This document shows, in pieces, positions 1 through 7,476 of a stretch of 13,643 nucleotides of DNA. The stretch is from Ruminococcus sp. UBA4385 (GTDB lineage: Bacteria; Bacillota_A; Clostridia; Oscillospirales; Ruminococcaceae). Position 1 is the stretch's first letter, and every line of letters begins with the position of its first letter. Where the stretch lies: positions 1 through 13,643 of the forward strand of contig DGRP01000047.1 of assembly GCA_002391065.1 (NCBI GenBank), read 5' to 3'. The notes under the pieces are model-generated. The model was not told the DNA's origin. It was given only the letters and a program-made list of their open reading frames with translations, and searched no databases. The position numbers and the translations under genes are program-made.

Positions 1-8
1 GAAATAGT

Positions 9-116
9 TAGTGCAGAATTAATATAGCTTTTTAGCCTGCACTATCTTGCTCCGCGTTCAAGGTCTGAAAAGCCAAAGCAAAAGTACGGCGCGTATTGGT
101 GCAGGGTTTTCCCTGC
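9..116 (+). promoter_or_regulatory. attenuator-like set of competing hairpins (candidate leader or 3' UTR)
   Basis: Four short segments can pair in mutually exclusive ways. Segment 1 (9-16) pairs with segment 2 (37-44) over 8 bp, with the core GTGCAG/CTGCAC. Segment 2 extended (36-44) can instead pair with segment 3 (97-105), core CCTGCAC/GTGCAGG plus one G-U pair. Segment 3 (101-106) can also pair with segment 4 (111-116) as the small terminator. This 1:2, 2:3, 3:4 layout is that of transcription attenuators. I recognise no known riboswitch class in the 50-base middle part. It could equally be the tail of an upstream transcript whose short complementarities arose by chance, so function is inference only. 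Confidence 0.3.
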
Positions 117-129
117 CTTTTGTCATTTT
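101..129 (+). terminator. small rho-independent terminator candidate
   Basis: GCAGGG (101-106) and CCCTGC (111-116) form a perfect 6-bp GC-rich stem around a TTTT loop, followed by an interrupted T-rich tail (CTTTTGTCATTTT). The stem is short and the tail imperfect. It probably ends a transcript that enters the window from the left, just before the ATPase gene. Confidence 0.5.
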
Positions 130-149
130 AAAGAAAAACTGCATACAAT
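120..149 (+). promoter_or_regulatory. possible sigma-A promoter for the P-loop ATPase gene
   Basis: TTGTCA (120-125) and TACAAT (144-149) are separated by 18 bases, one or two mismatches from the housekeeping consensus at each box. It sits directly after the small terminator hairpin, a sensible place for a new promoter. One point against it: transcription would start near 156, at the edge of the ribosome binding site AAGGAGGG (155-162), so the leader would be almost absent. Confidence 0.35.
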
Positions 150-168
150 ATCCCAAGGAGGGATACTT

Positions 169-1230
169 ATGCATGAAAACTATTTTATGGGAGCTAAGGT
201 TAAGGACGGCTTCTTCAATGCTTTTTATGATGAAATCAAGGACAAAGGCTATTACGGCTATATCCTGAAGGGCGGTGCAGGAACAGGAAAGTCATCTCTT
301 ATGAAAAGGGTGTGCTCAGCGTTTGAAAACGAACAGGCTGTTACCTGCTATCATTGCTCCTCGGACCCTGATTCCCTTGACGCCGTAGTTCTTCACGGCT
401 CAAAGGTTTATATCTGTGACGGCACAGCGCCCCATGTTATGGAGTGCCGCTATCCGGGTGTCAGTGAAGAAATCATAAATCTCGGTCAGTTCTGGGACAG
501 CGAGATTCTTAAAGAGCGAAAAGATGATATCATATCCTCGACAGATGAAAACAAGGCGCTTCTGTCCTCAGCATCCGATTGCCGGTCAGCCCTGTCAGAT
601 GCGTGCCTGAGCATTAAGAACACCGCTTCAAGGCTCCTTGACGATGAAAAGCTTGCAGCCTTTTCCAAAAGGCTTTTCAGAAGGCTTGACTTAAAGCCGC
701 TTGATAAGTCGGGTACAAGGACAGTACGTCAGCTTACAGCCTTGACAGAGTATGGCTGTATGACTTATCTTGATTCTACGGACAGGTATGAGAAAGTATA
801 TACAATGAGTGACAGCCTGTTCCACGCATCTCATAAGCTTTCGGAGCTTATATCCTCGCAGGCGCAGGCACAGGGCTATGATGTGATAGTCTGCCCGTCG
901 GTTGCTTTTAATAATAAAGTCTTTGAGCACGTCCTTATCCCCGAGGCGGGTACAGCCTTTCTGTCTGATACTCCGCTTACACAGCTTGGTGATACAGGTG
1001 AGAAGATAAATCTGAGACACTTTTATGATATGAAGAAAGCAGCAGACTTCAAGTCTGTTATCCGACTTGATAAGAGCAGGCTGAAGCTTCTCAGCGAGCT
1101 TACCTATAAAGCTGTCGCCGAGGCTAAAAAAGTTCATGATAAAATTGAGGACTGCTACATCGGAGCAATGGATTTTGAGAGCATTGAAGCCCTTACCGAT
1201 GTCCTTATCGGACAGATAGCGGCACACTGA
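169..1230 (+). CDS. P-loop ATPase of the PRK06851-like family, function unknown
   Basis: This 353-residue protein is predicted soluble and to bind ATP/GTP. A Walker A motif, GGAGTGKSS, lies at residues 35-43 after an N-terminal stretch typical of this Firmicutes family. Two family-like motifs follow: HCSSDPDSLD (62-71) and DGTAPH (84-89). The middle (about 125-230) is charged and probably helical, and the C-terminal third carries a second conserved-looking block around CPSVAF (about 244). Length matches the roughly 350-370 residues I expect for the family. The ATG at 169 has a strong AAGGAGGG site six bases upstream; a longer reading frame from 47 is in another frame and is not credible. No role is established that I can name; nucleotide-kinase-like or signalling NTPase activity would be a guess. 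The gene is probably transcribed alone, because a good promoter lies between it and the next gene. Confidence 0.85.
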   Translation: MHENYFMGAKVKDGFFNAFYDEIKDKGYYGYILKGGAGTGKSSLMKRVCSAFENEQAVTCYHCSSDPDSLDAVVLHGSKVYICDGTAPHVMECRYPGVSEEIINLGQFWDSEILKERKDDIISSTDENKALLSSASDCRSALSDACLSIKNTASRLLDDEKLAAFSKRLFRRLDLKPLDKSGTRTVRQLTALTEYGCMTYLDSTDRYEKVYTMSDSLFHASHKLSELISSQAQAQGYDVIVCPSVAFNNKVFEHVLIPEAGTAFLSDTPLTQLGDTGEKINLRHFYDMKKAADFKSVIRLDKSRLKLLSELTYKAVAEAKKVHDKIEDCYIGAMDFESIEALTDVLIGQIAAH

Positions 1231-1300
1231 ACAAATATCATAAAATTAGTTTTTTTGCTTGTAAATAGTTGTACTTTCTAACAAAAACAAAGCACTCTTC

Positions 1301-1329
1301 TTTACTTTTGAAATAAGTTGTGATATACT
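1301..1329 (+). promoter_or_regulatory. extended -10 promoter for the wall-polymer operon
   Basis: A -35 box TTTACT (1301-1306) and a -10 box TATACT (1324-1329) are 17 bases apart, and TG at 1321-1322 gives an extended -10 (TGATATACT). The predicted start is near 1336, after an in-frame ATG at 1333. This supports the downstream start codon at 1378 for the LicD gene. It is the best promoter match in the window and likely drives the gene series up to the terminator at 12300. Confidence 0.65.
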
Positions 1330-1345
1330 ATTATGTTGAGTGATA

Positions 1346-1359
1346 GTGTGTATTCACAC
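1346..1359 (+). promoter_or_regulatory. small hairpin in the operon leader
   Basis: GTGTG (1346-1350) and CACAC (1355-1359) form a 5-bp stem with a TATT loop, about ten bases after the predicted transcription start and just before the ribosome binding site. No T-tract follows, so it is not a terminator. It may protect the 5' end of the mRNA or may be incidental. Confidence 0.3.
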
Positions 1360-1363
1360 GCTG

Positions 1364-1372
1364 AAAGGAGAG
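1364..1372 (+). promoter_or_regulatory. ribosome binding site that sets the LicD gene start
   Basis: AAAGGAGAG lies five bases before ATG 1378. No such site precedes the in-frame ATG at 1333, which also lies at or before the predicted transcription start. Translation therefore most likely begins at 1378, 15 codons inside the longest open frame. Confidence 0.75.
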
Positions 1373-1377
1373 TTAGT

Positions 1378-2832
1378 ATGCTTGCCCCTGCTGTTTCTGA
1401 GGACTACCGCCGTGACCGCATTGAGCGCTGTAAAGCTCACGAGTGCATAGATTACAGAGTGCTTCGTGACAGAGGCGTGTTTCTTCTCGGGGCAGAAGGG
1501 CTTGCATATCTTGATGAGCTTGAAGCAGTGCTGACTGAAAAAAGCGTTGCAATAAATGAAGCTGCTATCAGTAATAATGAATTTATGATAGCCTTTGATT
1601 TGAAAAACGCTCCTCTTGATGATACAAGCCGTGAAGAGCTTGAGCACTATGCAGGCGGACGTCTTCTTATTACCGATGACAGGGAGAAGGCAGGCTATAT
1701 TTCAGCGATAGTGCCTGTGCTCTATGCCCCGAGAATATACGGAGCAGGTCTTGAAAACGGTGAGAATGCCCATGAAAACGAAAGCATGAACGCATCTGAC
1801 CTTTTAGGTGCTGTGCTGTTTCTTGCATCACGGAGGAGAACTCTTCGTATATGTGTATATTATGCAGGTCACGGAGGCTGTACCGTAAAGGGTGCAAAAA
1901 GCGTTGAAAGCGGCGGCTATGACAGGATAATGTCCTATGATGACGCAAAGAAAATGCTTTCGTTTTCCGAACAGCACCCCGATGAGCTTTTCTATTTTGA
2001 TGACAGCTATAGCGGACAGCTGGAGCTTCTTCATAAAAGGCTTTTTGAGTGCCTTGAAGAGTTTGACCGTATTTGCCGTGAGAATGAGATAAGCTATTTT
2101 CTGGGCGGAGGATCGCTTCTCGGTGCTGCCAGACACGGAAACATTATCCCGTGGGACGATGACATGGACGTTATGATGACGAGAGAGGAATATGATAAGT
2201 TCCTTTCCGTTGTTGATAAAAGCATTAATAAGGAAGATTTCTTTTTCCAGTCCTCGGCGACCGACCCTATGTACCACAGCATTTTTACTAAGCTTCGTAT
2301 GAACGGCACTGTTTATGCAACTGCCTTCTCAAAAGAGCACTACCATTTACATCAGGGAGTGTTCATAGATATTTTCGTACATGACAAGACCTCGGACTTA
2401 AAGCTGTTAAGAAAGCTTCACGTTTTCCTGACCTTGTTTGCAAGGTCGATGGTCTTCAATAAATGGGCGGAAAAGCCTATGCATTTTTACGGAAAGCTAA
2501 AGCCCGTCTGCAAGCTTGCTACGTTTTTTATTGAGCACAGCAGTATAAAGACACTTGAAAAAATACAGCATAAGGCTGTTACCTTTTTTGATAAGCGCCG
2601 TACCCGTTATCTCTATGACGGTACAGGTGAGCACCTGAGACACGGCGGCTTTCCTGCAAAGTGGCTTTCAGAGACTGAGTATCTGCAGTTTGGCAAAAAC
2701 AAATATCCCGTACCCGCAGGCTATGAGAGATACCTTTCATATTCCTACGGAAGTGACTGGCAGAAGCTCATACCTGCAAGTCTCAGAAAATCGGGACATG
2801 ATGTAGTTGAATTTGACTTTAATAAAAAGTAA
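1378..2832 (+). CDS. LicD-family phosphotransferase with unrecognised N-terminal half
   Basis: This 484-residue protein has a LicD/fukutin-type nucleotidyltransferase-fold domain (PF04991) from about residue 220 to the end. The fold signature is clear: LGGGSLLGAARHG from residue 242, then WDDDMD at 259-264, whose aspartates should bind metal and the CDP-activated donor. LicD proteins transfer phosphocholine, and relatives such as fukutin/FKRP transfer ribitol-5-phosphate, onto glycans. With a TarI-type enzyme downstream and no choline genes visible, polyol-phosphate transfer is the more likely role here, but this is inference. The first 200 or so residues are not a family I recognise. They look globular, with alternating hydrophobic strands (for example LRICVYYAGH near residue 165) that could be a Rossmann-like or binding domain. 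There is no signal peptide or membrane segment, so it is probably cytoplasmic. It is the first gene of the operon, 15 bases before the next. Confidence 0.85.
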   Translation: MLAPAVSEDYRRDRIERCKAHECIDYRVLRDRGVFLLGAEGLAYLDELEAVLTEKSVAINEAAISNNEFMIAFDLKNAPLDDTSREELEHYAGGRLLITDDREKAGYISAIVPVLYAPRIYGAGLENGENAHENESMNASDLLGAVLFLASRRRTLRICVYYAGHGGCTVKGAKSVESGGYDRIMSYDDAKKMLSFSEQHPDELFYFDDSYSGQLELLHKRLFECLEEFDRICRENEISYFLGGGSLLGAARHGNIIPWDDDMDVMMTREEYDKFLSVVDKSINKEDFFFQSSATDPMYHSIFTKLRMNGTVYATAFSKEHYHLHQGVFIDIFVHDKTSDLKLLRKLHVFLTLFARSMVFNKWAEKPMHFYGKLKPVCKLATFFIEHSSIKTLEKIQHKAVTFFDKRRTRYLYDGTGEHLRHGGFPAKWLSETEYLQFGKNKYPVPAGYERYLSYSYGSDWQKLIPASLRKSGHDVVEFDFNKK

Positions 2833-2847
2833 AGGTGAAATACAAAG

Positions 2848-5565
2848 ATGTTAGATATTATTCTTTTCGGCACTGATTCGGCTGTAATGAGCGAACAGCT
2901 CTCAGCCCTCACTGCCGCAGAGAGCTTTCAGGATAAGAGTGTGCATATCTATGTGATGGACCATACAGGTTCATTCAGTGTTAATGACGAATACTCGGGA
3001 GTCAGCGGTTCAGTTACCTATAATGATGTGTCTGAGCTTTCAGAGCCCGAGGCATTCAATTTTGCACTCAGAGAAACTGACGGGGAACGTATCATGTTTA
3101 TAACAGATGACGGAATTATTCCGCCTGATTCTCTTGATGCGGCAATGAGGTCAGTTGCAAAGCAGGATATAGTTTCATTTACCCCCTATTGCAGGAACGA
3201 AGAAAAGGGCGGCTTTTCATCAACTCTTACCTTCAAGATGACGTTTGACAGAAAGCGCCGCTACAGGGTAGATCTGAAAATGTTCCCTGAGAGATTTCAT
3301 ATCTGCTTTTCGGCATATTTTTTTAATAAGGCACTGTTTGACGGTGTAACGTTTGATGAAAGCCTGCCTGTTGATTCTGACATGAAGGTGCTGTTGAAGC
3401 TTCTTGATGAGCAGGGCGGCTATCTTCTTCTGGACAGGCCCTATAACTGCGGTCACCCGAATGAGAGAGACTTCTTCAACTATCCTCCGCAGTTTGAAAA
3501 GTGCTGGTATGAGGAATCGGTAGACAATTTCCTGATTGATGCTGTAAAGCCCGATTCTTCGATATTTGTAAACCATTTTGTGCTTTATCTTATCTGCTGC
3601 AGATTTGCCTGCAACATGAACGAGAGAGACAAGAGCATTCTTTCTCCCGATGAGGCGCAGATGTTTTTCAAAAAGATCGGACAGGCTCTCAAAAATATTG
3701 ATGACATCACTATTTCAAGCTGTCATCATCTGACGGGAAAGGGCATTATCCCGAGATTTTTCGTTCTCAATCTTCTCAGACTGAAATACAATGACTATGA
3801 GCTTATGCCCGAGATCAGTGCTACCGCTGCCGAGATCTCAGCGCATATAGGCGGCAGCCAGATATGGTCGCTCGGCTCATCAAAGCTAGAATTCAAGGTG
3901 CTTTATCATGACGGTGAGAACCTTGTTATGGACGGCTTCTATCCGGGAAGCTATGTATTCAATGAGGGCGATATAGAGATATTCGGTGTGCTTGACCAGA
4001 GCATTGAGTATCCGCTTGTAAGAACACATGTTTATGCACTTAATAAGTTCTTCAATGTGTCGGCGAAGGGCAATTATACCTTCCGCTTTATGATACCCGA
4101 AAAGGAGCTCAGACGTCACAAGACCTTCTCATTCTGGCTCAGATATAAGGGCAGGAATTATCCGTTGCCTATCACTCTTATCAGAGCAGAGACAAAGCTC
4201 AGTATGGTTAAAAATTCATACTGGGTATGCGGAAGAACTATCATTACGCTTGATACCGCAATGAGGTGCTTTGTGGTTGAAAAGCTTACAAGAATGGCTC
4301 ACTTCAAGCATGAGCTTAAATTCATAAGGTCTATCAGCCGCAGCACTCACGGAATGTGGAAGATAAAAATGGTCGGAAACAGACTGCTTTACTGGCTGAC
4401 CAAGCCCTTCTACAAAAAGAAGATCTGGCTCACTATGGACAAGATATTCAAAGCAGGCGACAACGGCGAGTACTTCTACCGCTATGTCAAGTCCCGTGCT
4501 CCCGAGGGTGTGAAGATATACTATGTAGTTCAGCATGATTCACCCGACTACGCAAGACTTAAAGCCGAGTTTGATACTATTGTAAAGTTCAATTCTATCA
4601 AGCATAAGATGCTTGCTCTTCATACCGACCTTATGCTTGCAACCCACGTTGATACAATGAACTGCAACGGCTACTATGCCGCAACTCAGAAGTACTTCAA
4701 AGACCTGTATAACGCAAGAGTTGTCTGCCTTGCTCACGGCCTGACTATACAGAAAATAGCTCAGTACCAGAACAGGACATTCGATAATACAGTTCTTTAT
4801 TTCTTTGCTTCAAAATATGAGATCAAGAACGTATCGCACGAGGTTTATGACTACTATGACAGGTCAATGCTTTGCCTTACAGGTCACGCAAGATATGACG
4901 GCCTGAAGTCAAATGACAAGAAGATAATCCTCATTACTCCTACATGGAGAAGAGGTACTACAACAGGCAAGGCGAAAAAGGGCTCGACCTACGCTCACAG
5001 CTCCAGCTTTATTCACAGCGATTATTATAAGATCTATAACGGTCTTATAAACGATGACCGCCTTATTAATACCGCTAAGGAGCATGGCTATAAGATAGTA
5101 TATCTGCTTCACCCCGCTATGAGCTCTCAGCTTGTTGACTTTGAGAAGAAGGACGGAGTCGATATCATAGCAGCGGCAGGAGATATGAGCTACGAGAAGA
5201 TACTTACCGAGTCAAGCCTTATGGTGACAGACTATTCGGGAGTGCAGTTTGACTTTGCTTATATGAAGAAGCCCCTTGTATACTATCACCCCGATGTGCT
5301 CCCTCCTCAGTATGAGGCAGGCGGATTGGAGTACGAGACTATGGGCTTCGGGCCTATCTGCCGAAATCATGAGCAGATAGTCGGAGAGCTTTGCGATTAC
5401 ATCAAGGCAGGCTGTGTCATGAAGGATATGTACAAGGAGAGAGTCGATGACTTCTTTGAGTACTCCGATCATAACAACTGTGAGCGTATCTATGATAAGG
5501 TCATAGAGTTCCAGTCACGTTTTGGCAAGGTCAATGTTGACGATTACGGAAAGAAGCGGTCATAA
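2848..5565 (+). CDS. GT2-like / CDP-glycerol glycerophosphotransferase (TagF-type) fusion
   Basis: This 905-residue, probably cytoplasmic and membrane-associated protein has three parts. Residues 1-250 resemble a GT-A fold family 2 glycosyltransferase, with TDDG at 86-89 in the place of the usual metal-binding DxD and a VDSD segment near 180, though the match is weak and the activity may be altered. Residues about 340-460 are strand-rich and look like a linker or glycan-binding module. Residues about 520-890 are a Glyphos_transf domain (PF04464), the GT-B enzyme that polymerises or adds polyol-phosphate from CDP-glycerol or CDP-ribitol. Catalytic landmarks are AHGLTIQK with H630, LHPA with H755, and VTDYSG at 793-798. 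TagF proteins usually have WHG at the first site; here W is replaced by A. The site AAAGGTGA precedes ATG 2848. The protein likely adds a sugar and/or phospho-polyol units to a wall polymer; the exact substrate cannot be read from sequence. Confidence 0.85.
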   Translation: MLDIILFGTDSAVMSEQLSALTAAESFQDKSVHIYVMDHTGSFSVNDEYSGVSGSVTYNDVSELSEPEAFNFALRETDGERIMFITDDGIIPPDSLDAAMRSVAKQDIVSFTPYCRNEEKGGFSSTLTFKMTFDRKRRYRVDLKMFPERFHICFSAYFFNKALFDGVTFDESLPVDSDMKVLLKLLDEQGGYLLLDRPYNCGHPNERDFFNYPPQFEKCWYEESVDNFLIDAVKPDSSIFVNHFVLYLICCRFACNMNERDKSILSPDEAQMFFKKIGQALKNIDDITISSCHHLTGKGIIPRFFVLNLLRLKYNDYELMPEISATAAEISAHIGGSQIWSLGSSKLEFKVLYHDGENLVMDGFYPGSYVFNEGDIEIFGVLDQSIEYPLVRTHVYALNKFFNVSAKGNYTFRFMIPEKELRRHKTFSFWLRYKGRNYPLPITLIRAETKLSMVKNSYWVCGRTIITLDTAMRCFVVEKLTRMAHFKHELKFIRSISRSTHGMWKIKMVGNRLLYWLTKPFYKKKIWLTMDKIFKAGDNGEYFYRYVKSRAPEGVKIYYVVQHDSPDYARLKAEFDTIVKFNSIKHKMLALHTDLMLATHVDTMNCNGYYAATQKYFKDLYNARVVCLAHGLTIQKIAQYQNRTFDNTVLYFFASKYEIKNVSHEVYDYYDRSMLCLTGHARYDGLKSNDKKIILITPTWRRGTTTGKAKKGSTYAHSSSFIHSDYYKIYNGLINDDRLINTAKEHGYKIVYLLHPAMSSQLVDFEKKDGVDIIAAAGDMSYEKILTESSLMVTDYSGVQFDFAYMKKPLVYYHPDVLPPQYEAGGLEYETMGFGPICRNHEQIVGELCDYIKAGCVMKDMYKERVDDFFEYSDHNNCERIYDKVIEFQSRFGKVNVDDYGKKRS

Positions 5566-5570
5566 GACCG
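5557..5570 (+). promoter_or_regulatory. hairpin spanning the stop codon of the TagF-type fusion gene
   Basis: CGGTC (5557-5561) and GACCG (5566-5570) make a perfect 5-bp GC-rich stem whose ATAA loop contains most of the stop codon (TAA, 5563-5565). No T-tract follows. The next gene's GGAGGT site begins eight bases later. It may slightly tune mRNA stability or coupling between the genes, or be incidental. Confidence 0.3.
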
Positions 5571-5588
5571 ATAAAACGGAGGTAAAAT

Positions 5589-6341
5589 ATGAACATAGCT
5601 GTTATTTTTGCGGGCGGTGTCGGTGTAAGAATGGGAGCAGGTATCCCGAAGCAGTTCCTTGAGATAAACGGAAAGCCTGTTATTATCCACACACTTGAAC
5701 TGTTTGAAAACCATCAGGAGATCGACAAGATCTATATCTCAATGCTTGAGGATTATATCCCTTATATGTGGAAGCTTGTATCCAAGTTCATGATCTCAAA
5801 GGTCACCGATATTATCCCCGGCGGAGAAACAGGTCAGGATTCCATATATAACGGTCTTAAAAGAGCTCAGCAGGACAACCCCGATGATTCTGTAGTTCTT
5901 ATCCATGACGGTGTACGCCCGTGGGTGACTTATGATACCATTACCAGAAACATCGAGGGCGTAAAGGAGCATGGCAATGCTATAACCTGTACTCCATGCT
6001 ATGAGACTATCCTCATGAGCACTACAGGCAAGACAGTAGAGACCGTTCCCTACAGAAAGGACACCTACGCTGCACAGGCGCCCCAGAGCTTCCGCCTCGG
6101 AGAGATCATCGCAGACCATGAGATCGTCAGACAGAGAGAAACAAGATACGATAATCTTGTTGATTCCTGTACCCTTATCAAGAGCGTAGGCAAAGAAGCC
6201 TATATGGTAGAGGGCAACAGAGGAAATATCAAGGTAACTACTCCCGAGGACGTTTATATGTACAGAGCTCTCATTCAGTATAAAGAGAATGAGCAGGCCT
6301 TCGGCATAGGCTCTACACCACATCTTCCGGGTATCAAATAG
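5589..6341 (+). CDS. IspD/TarI-type cytidylyltransferase (likely CDP-polyol synthesis)
   Basis: This 250-residue cytosolic enzyme would join CTP and a polyol- or sugar-phosphate to give a CDP-activated donor and pyrophosphate. The nucleotide-binding loop is FAGGVGVRMG (7-16) followed by PKQFL (20-24). The second signature IHDGVRPW lies at 105-112 and KVTTPED at 215-221, all as in IspD (PF01128) and TarI. IspD proper makes CDP-methylerythritol for isoprenoids. The wording of the motifs (PKQFL, IHTLE, PQSF) and the position between two Glyphos_transf genes favour a TarI-like role, such as CDP-ribitol or another CDP-polyol. No TarJ-type alcohol dehydrogenase is next to it; the nearby SDR is the candidate partner. 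The GGAGGT site lies five bases before ATG 5589. I leave the gene symbol blank because ribitol specificity is not proven. Confidence 0.85.
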   Translation: MNIAVIFAGGVGVRMGAGIPKQFLEINGKPVIIHTLELFENHQEIDKIYISMLEDYIPYMWKLVSKFMISKVTDIIPGGETGQDSIYNGLKRAQQDNPDDSVVLIHDGVRPWVTYDTITRNIEGVKEHGNAITCTPCYETILMSTTGKTVETVPYRKDTYAAQAPQSFRLGEIIADHEIVRQRETRYDNLVDSCTLIKSVGKEAYMVEGNRGNIKVTTPEDVYMYRALIQYKENEQAFGIGSTPHLPGIK

Positions 6342-6350
6342 GAGCTTCCA

Positions 6351-7424
6351 ATGAATTTTTTAGGTTTTACATCAAAAGAGTATCACGATGAAAAGGGCAG
6401 AGATTTCTACTTTGACAATGCCAAGTTCATTCTGATCTTACTTGTTGTTCTGGCTCATGCAATATCGCCGTTAAAGACAGATATGAAAAAAGTCAGAACG
6501 ATCTGGACAGTCATAAATGCAATGCATATGCCCTGTCTGATCTTTATCTCAGGCTATTTTGCAAAGAGCTATATCAAAAACGGTGTTATCAGAACGAAAA
6601 GGCTTATCACTTATGTGGTATATTATCTTGCGGCACAGCTGACGATCTCGCTTTTTGAGTACTATGTTCTCGGCTACAGTAAAACAATGGCAAGGAGCGT
6701 TTTTGCACCTCGTTCATCACTATGGTATCTTATGTGCCTTATCTGGTGGTTCGCTTTTATGCCGTATATCTATAAGCTTAAGCCGTCATTTATTATTCCT
6801 GCATCTATCATAGTTGCCTGCCTGATAGGCTATGATACGATGACGGGAGACTTTCTCAGCACAACAAGAATGGTCAATCATTTCCCGTTTTTTATAGTCG
6901 GATACTATTTCAAAAAAGAGTGGATATTCAAGTTCAGAAAGCTCCCTATCCAGATCGGAGCCGTTATTGTAGGCGGAGTGCTCTCTGTTCTTGCGTATTA
7001 TCGCCTTGGGGATATTTCCGAGAGGATAATCACAAGCAACTCCAATTACTATAATGCTGACCTCAGATTTTTGACTGATGGGCCTTTTATGTTCGTACAC
7101 AGACTGCTGTTCTATCTCTTCGCAGGTCTGCTCTGTGCGTGCTTTCTGCTCATCGTTCCGAGAGGAAAGGCTATATACACACGCTTCGGTTCAAGAACCC
7201 TGCAGGTATATATACTGCACAGATTCCTGTACCTTGCCGACCTTGAATACGGCTGGTACGAGCCGTTCCTCGGCAGCAGAATGGGCGTTCTTGAAATGGC
7301 TCTTATAGCAGTTGCGATAACACTGATACTCTCACTCAAGCCCTTTGAGTACCCGTTCAAGTGGCTTGCTAAAATAAGCTTAAAGCCCTTTGAGCGCTCA
7401 GAGGAAAACGTAAAAGCAGGATAA
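6351..7424 (+). CDS. membrane acyltransferase 3 family protein (glycan O-acetylase)
   Basis: This 357-residue polytopic membrane protein belongs to the Acyl_transf_3 family (PF01757), close in style to the fucose 4-O-acetylase group (COG3594). The N-terminal signature RDFYFDNAKF (17-26) runs into the first membrane helix with the family's conserved histidine H36 in LAHAIS. A further eight or nine hydrophobic helices follow, and the tail from about residue 345 is charged and cytoplasmic. Such proteins move acyl groups, usually acetyl from acetyl-CoA, across or at the membrane onto sugars. Here the likely target is the polymer or a lipid-linked intermediate made by its neighbours. Its AGGAG site overlaps the preceding gene's TAG stop, with ATG nine bases after that stop, so the two are likely translationally coupled. 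Acceptor and acyl group are not deducible. Confidence 0.85.
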   Translation: MNFLGFTSKEYHDEKGRDFYFDNAKFILILLVVLAHAISPLKTDMKKVRTIWTVINAMHMPCLIFISGYFAKSYIKNGVIRTKRLITYVVYYLAAQLTISLFEYYVLGYSKTMARSVFAPRSSLWYLMCLIWWFAFMPYIYKLKPSFIIPASIIVACLIGYDTMTGDFLSTTRMVNHFPFFIVGYYFKKEWIFKFRKLPIQIGAVIVGGVLSVLAYYRLGDISERIITSNSNYYNADLRFLTDGPFMFVHRLLFYLFAGLLCACFLLIVPRGKAIYTRFGSRTLQVYILHRFLYLADLEYGWYEPFLGSRMGVLEMALIAVAITLILSLKPFEYPFKWLAKISLKPFERSEENVKAG

Positions 7425-7429
7425 CTATT

Positions 7430-7453
7430 TACCCCCGTCGGCTGACGGGGGTA
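7430..7453 (+). promoter_or_regulatory. strong intra-operon hairpin without a U-tract
   Basis: TACCCCCGTC (7430-7439) and GACGGGGGTA (7444-7453) form a perfect 10-bp stem around a GGCT loop, in the 52-base gap between the acyltransferase and the SDR gene. Neither strand has a T-run after the stem, so it is a poor intrinsic terminator. It starts six bases after one stop codon and ends seven bases before the next AAAGGAGGA site (7461-7469). It may be an mRNA processing or stability element that sets different expression for the two operon halves. Confidence 0.6.
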
Positions 7454-7476
7454 TACGCATAAAGGAGGAAAACATT

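Noticed and set aside
47..268. Small + strand frame of 73 codons overlapping the start of the ATPase gene
   Set aside because: It has no good ribosome binding site, runs through the hairpin region and terminator, and overlaps the better supported ATPase start in another frame.
691..1227. Long - strand frame (178 codons) opposite the ATPase gene
   Set aside because: It lies wholly antisense to a family-supported gene, shows no domain-like motifs, and reads as a codon-bias shadow.
1231..1300. T-run (1250-1256) after the ATPase gene as a terminator
   Set aside because: No GC-rich stem precedes the T-run, so I see no intrinsic terminator in this gap.
1378..2832. Calling the LicD protein a phosphocholine transferase
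   Set aside because: No choline uptake, kinase or cytidylyltransferase (licA/licC-type) gene is present; LicD relatives also transfer polyol-phosphates.
5589..6341. Calling this gene ispD of the isoprenoid pathway
   Set aside because: No other MEP-pathway gene is nearby and the context is wall-polymer transfer, so a TarI-like role is preferred, though the families overlap in sequence.
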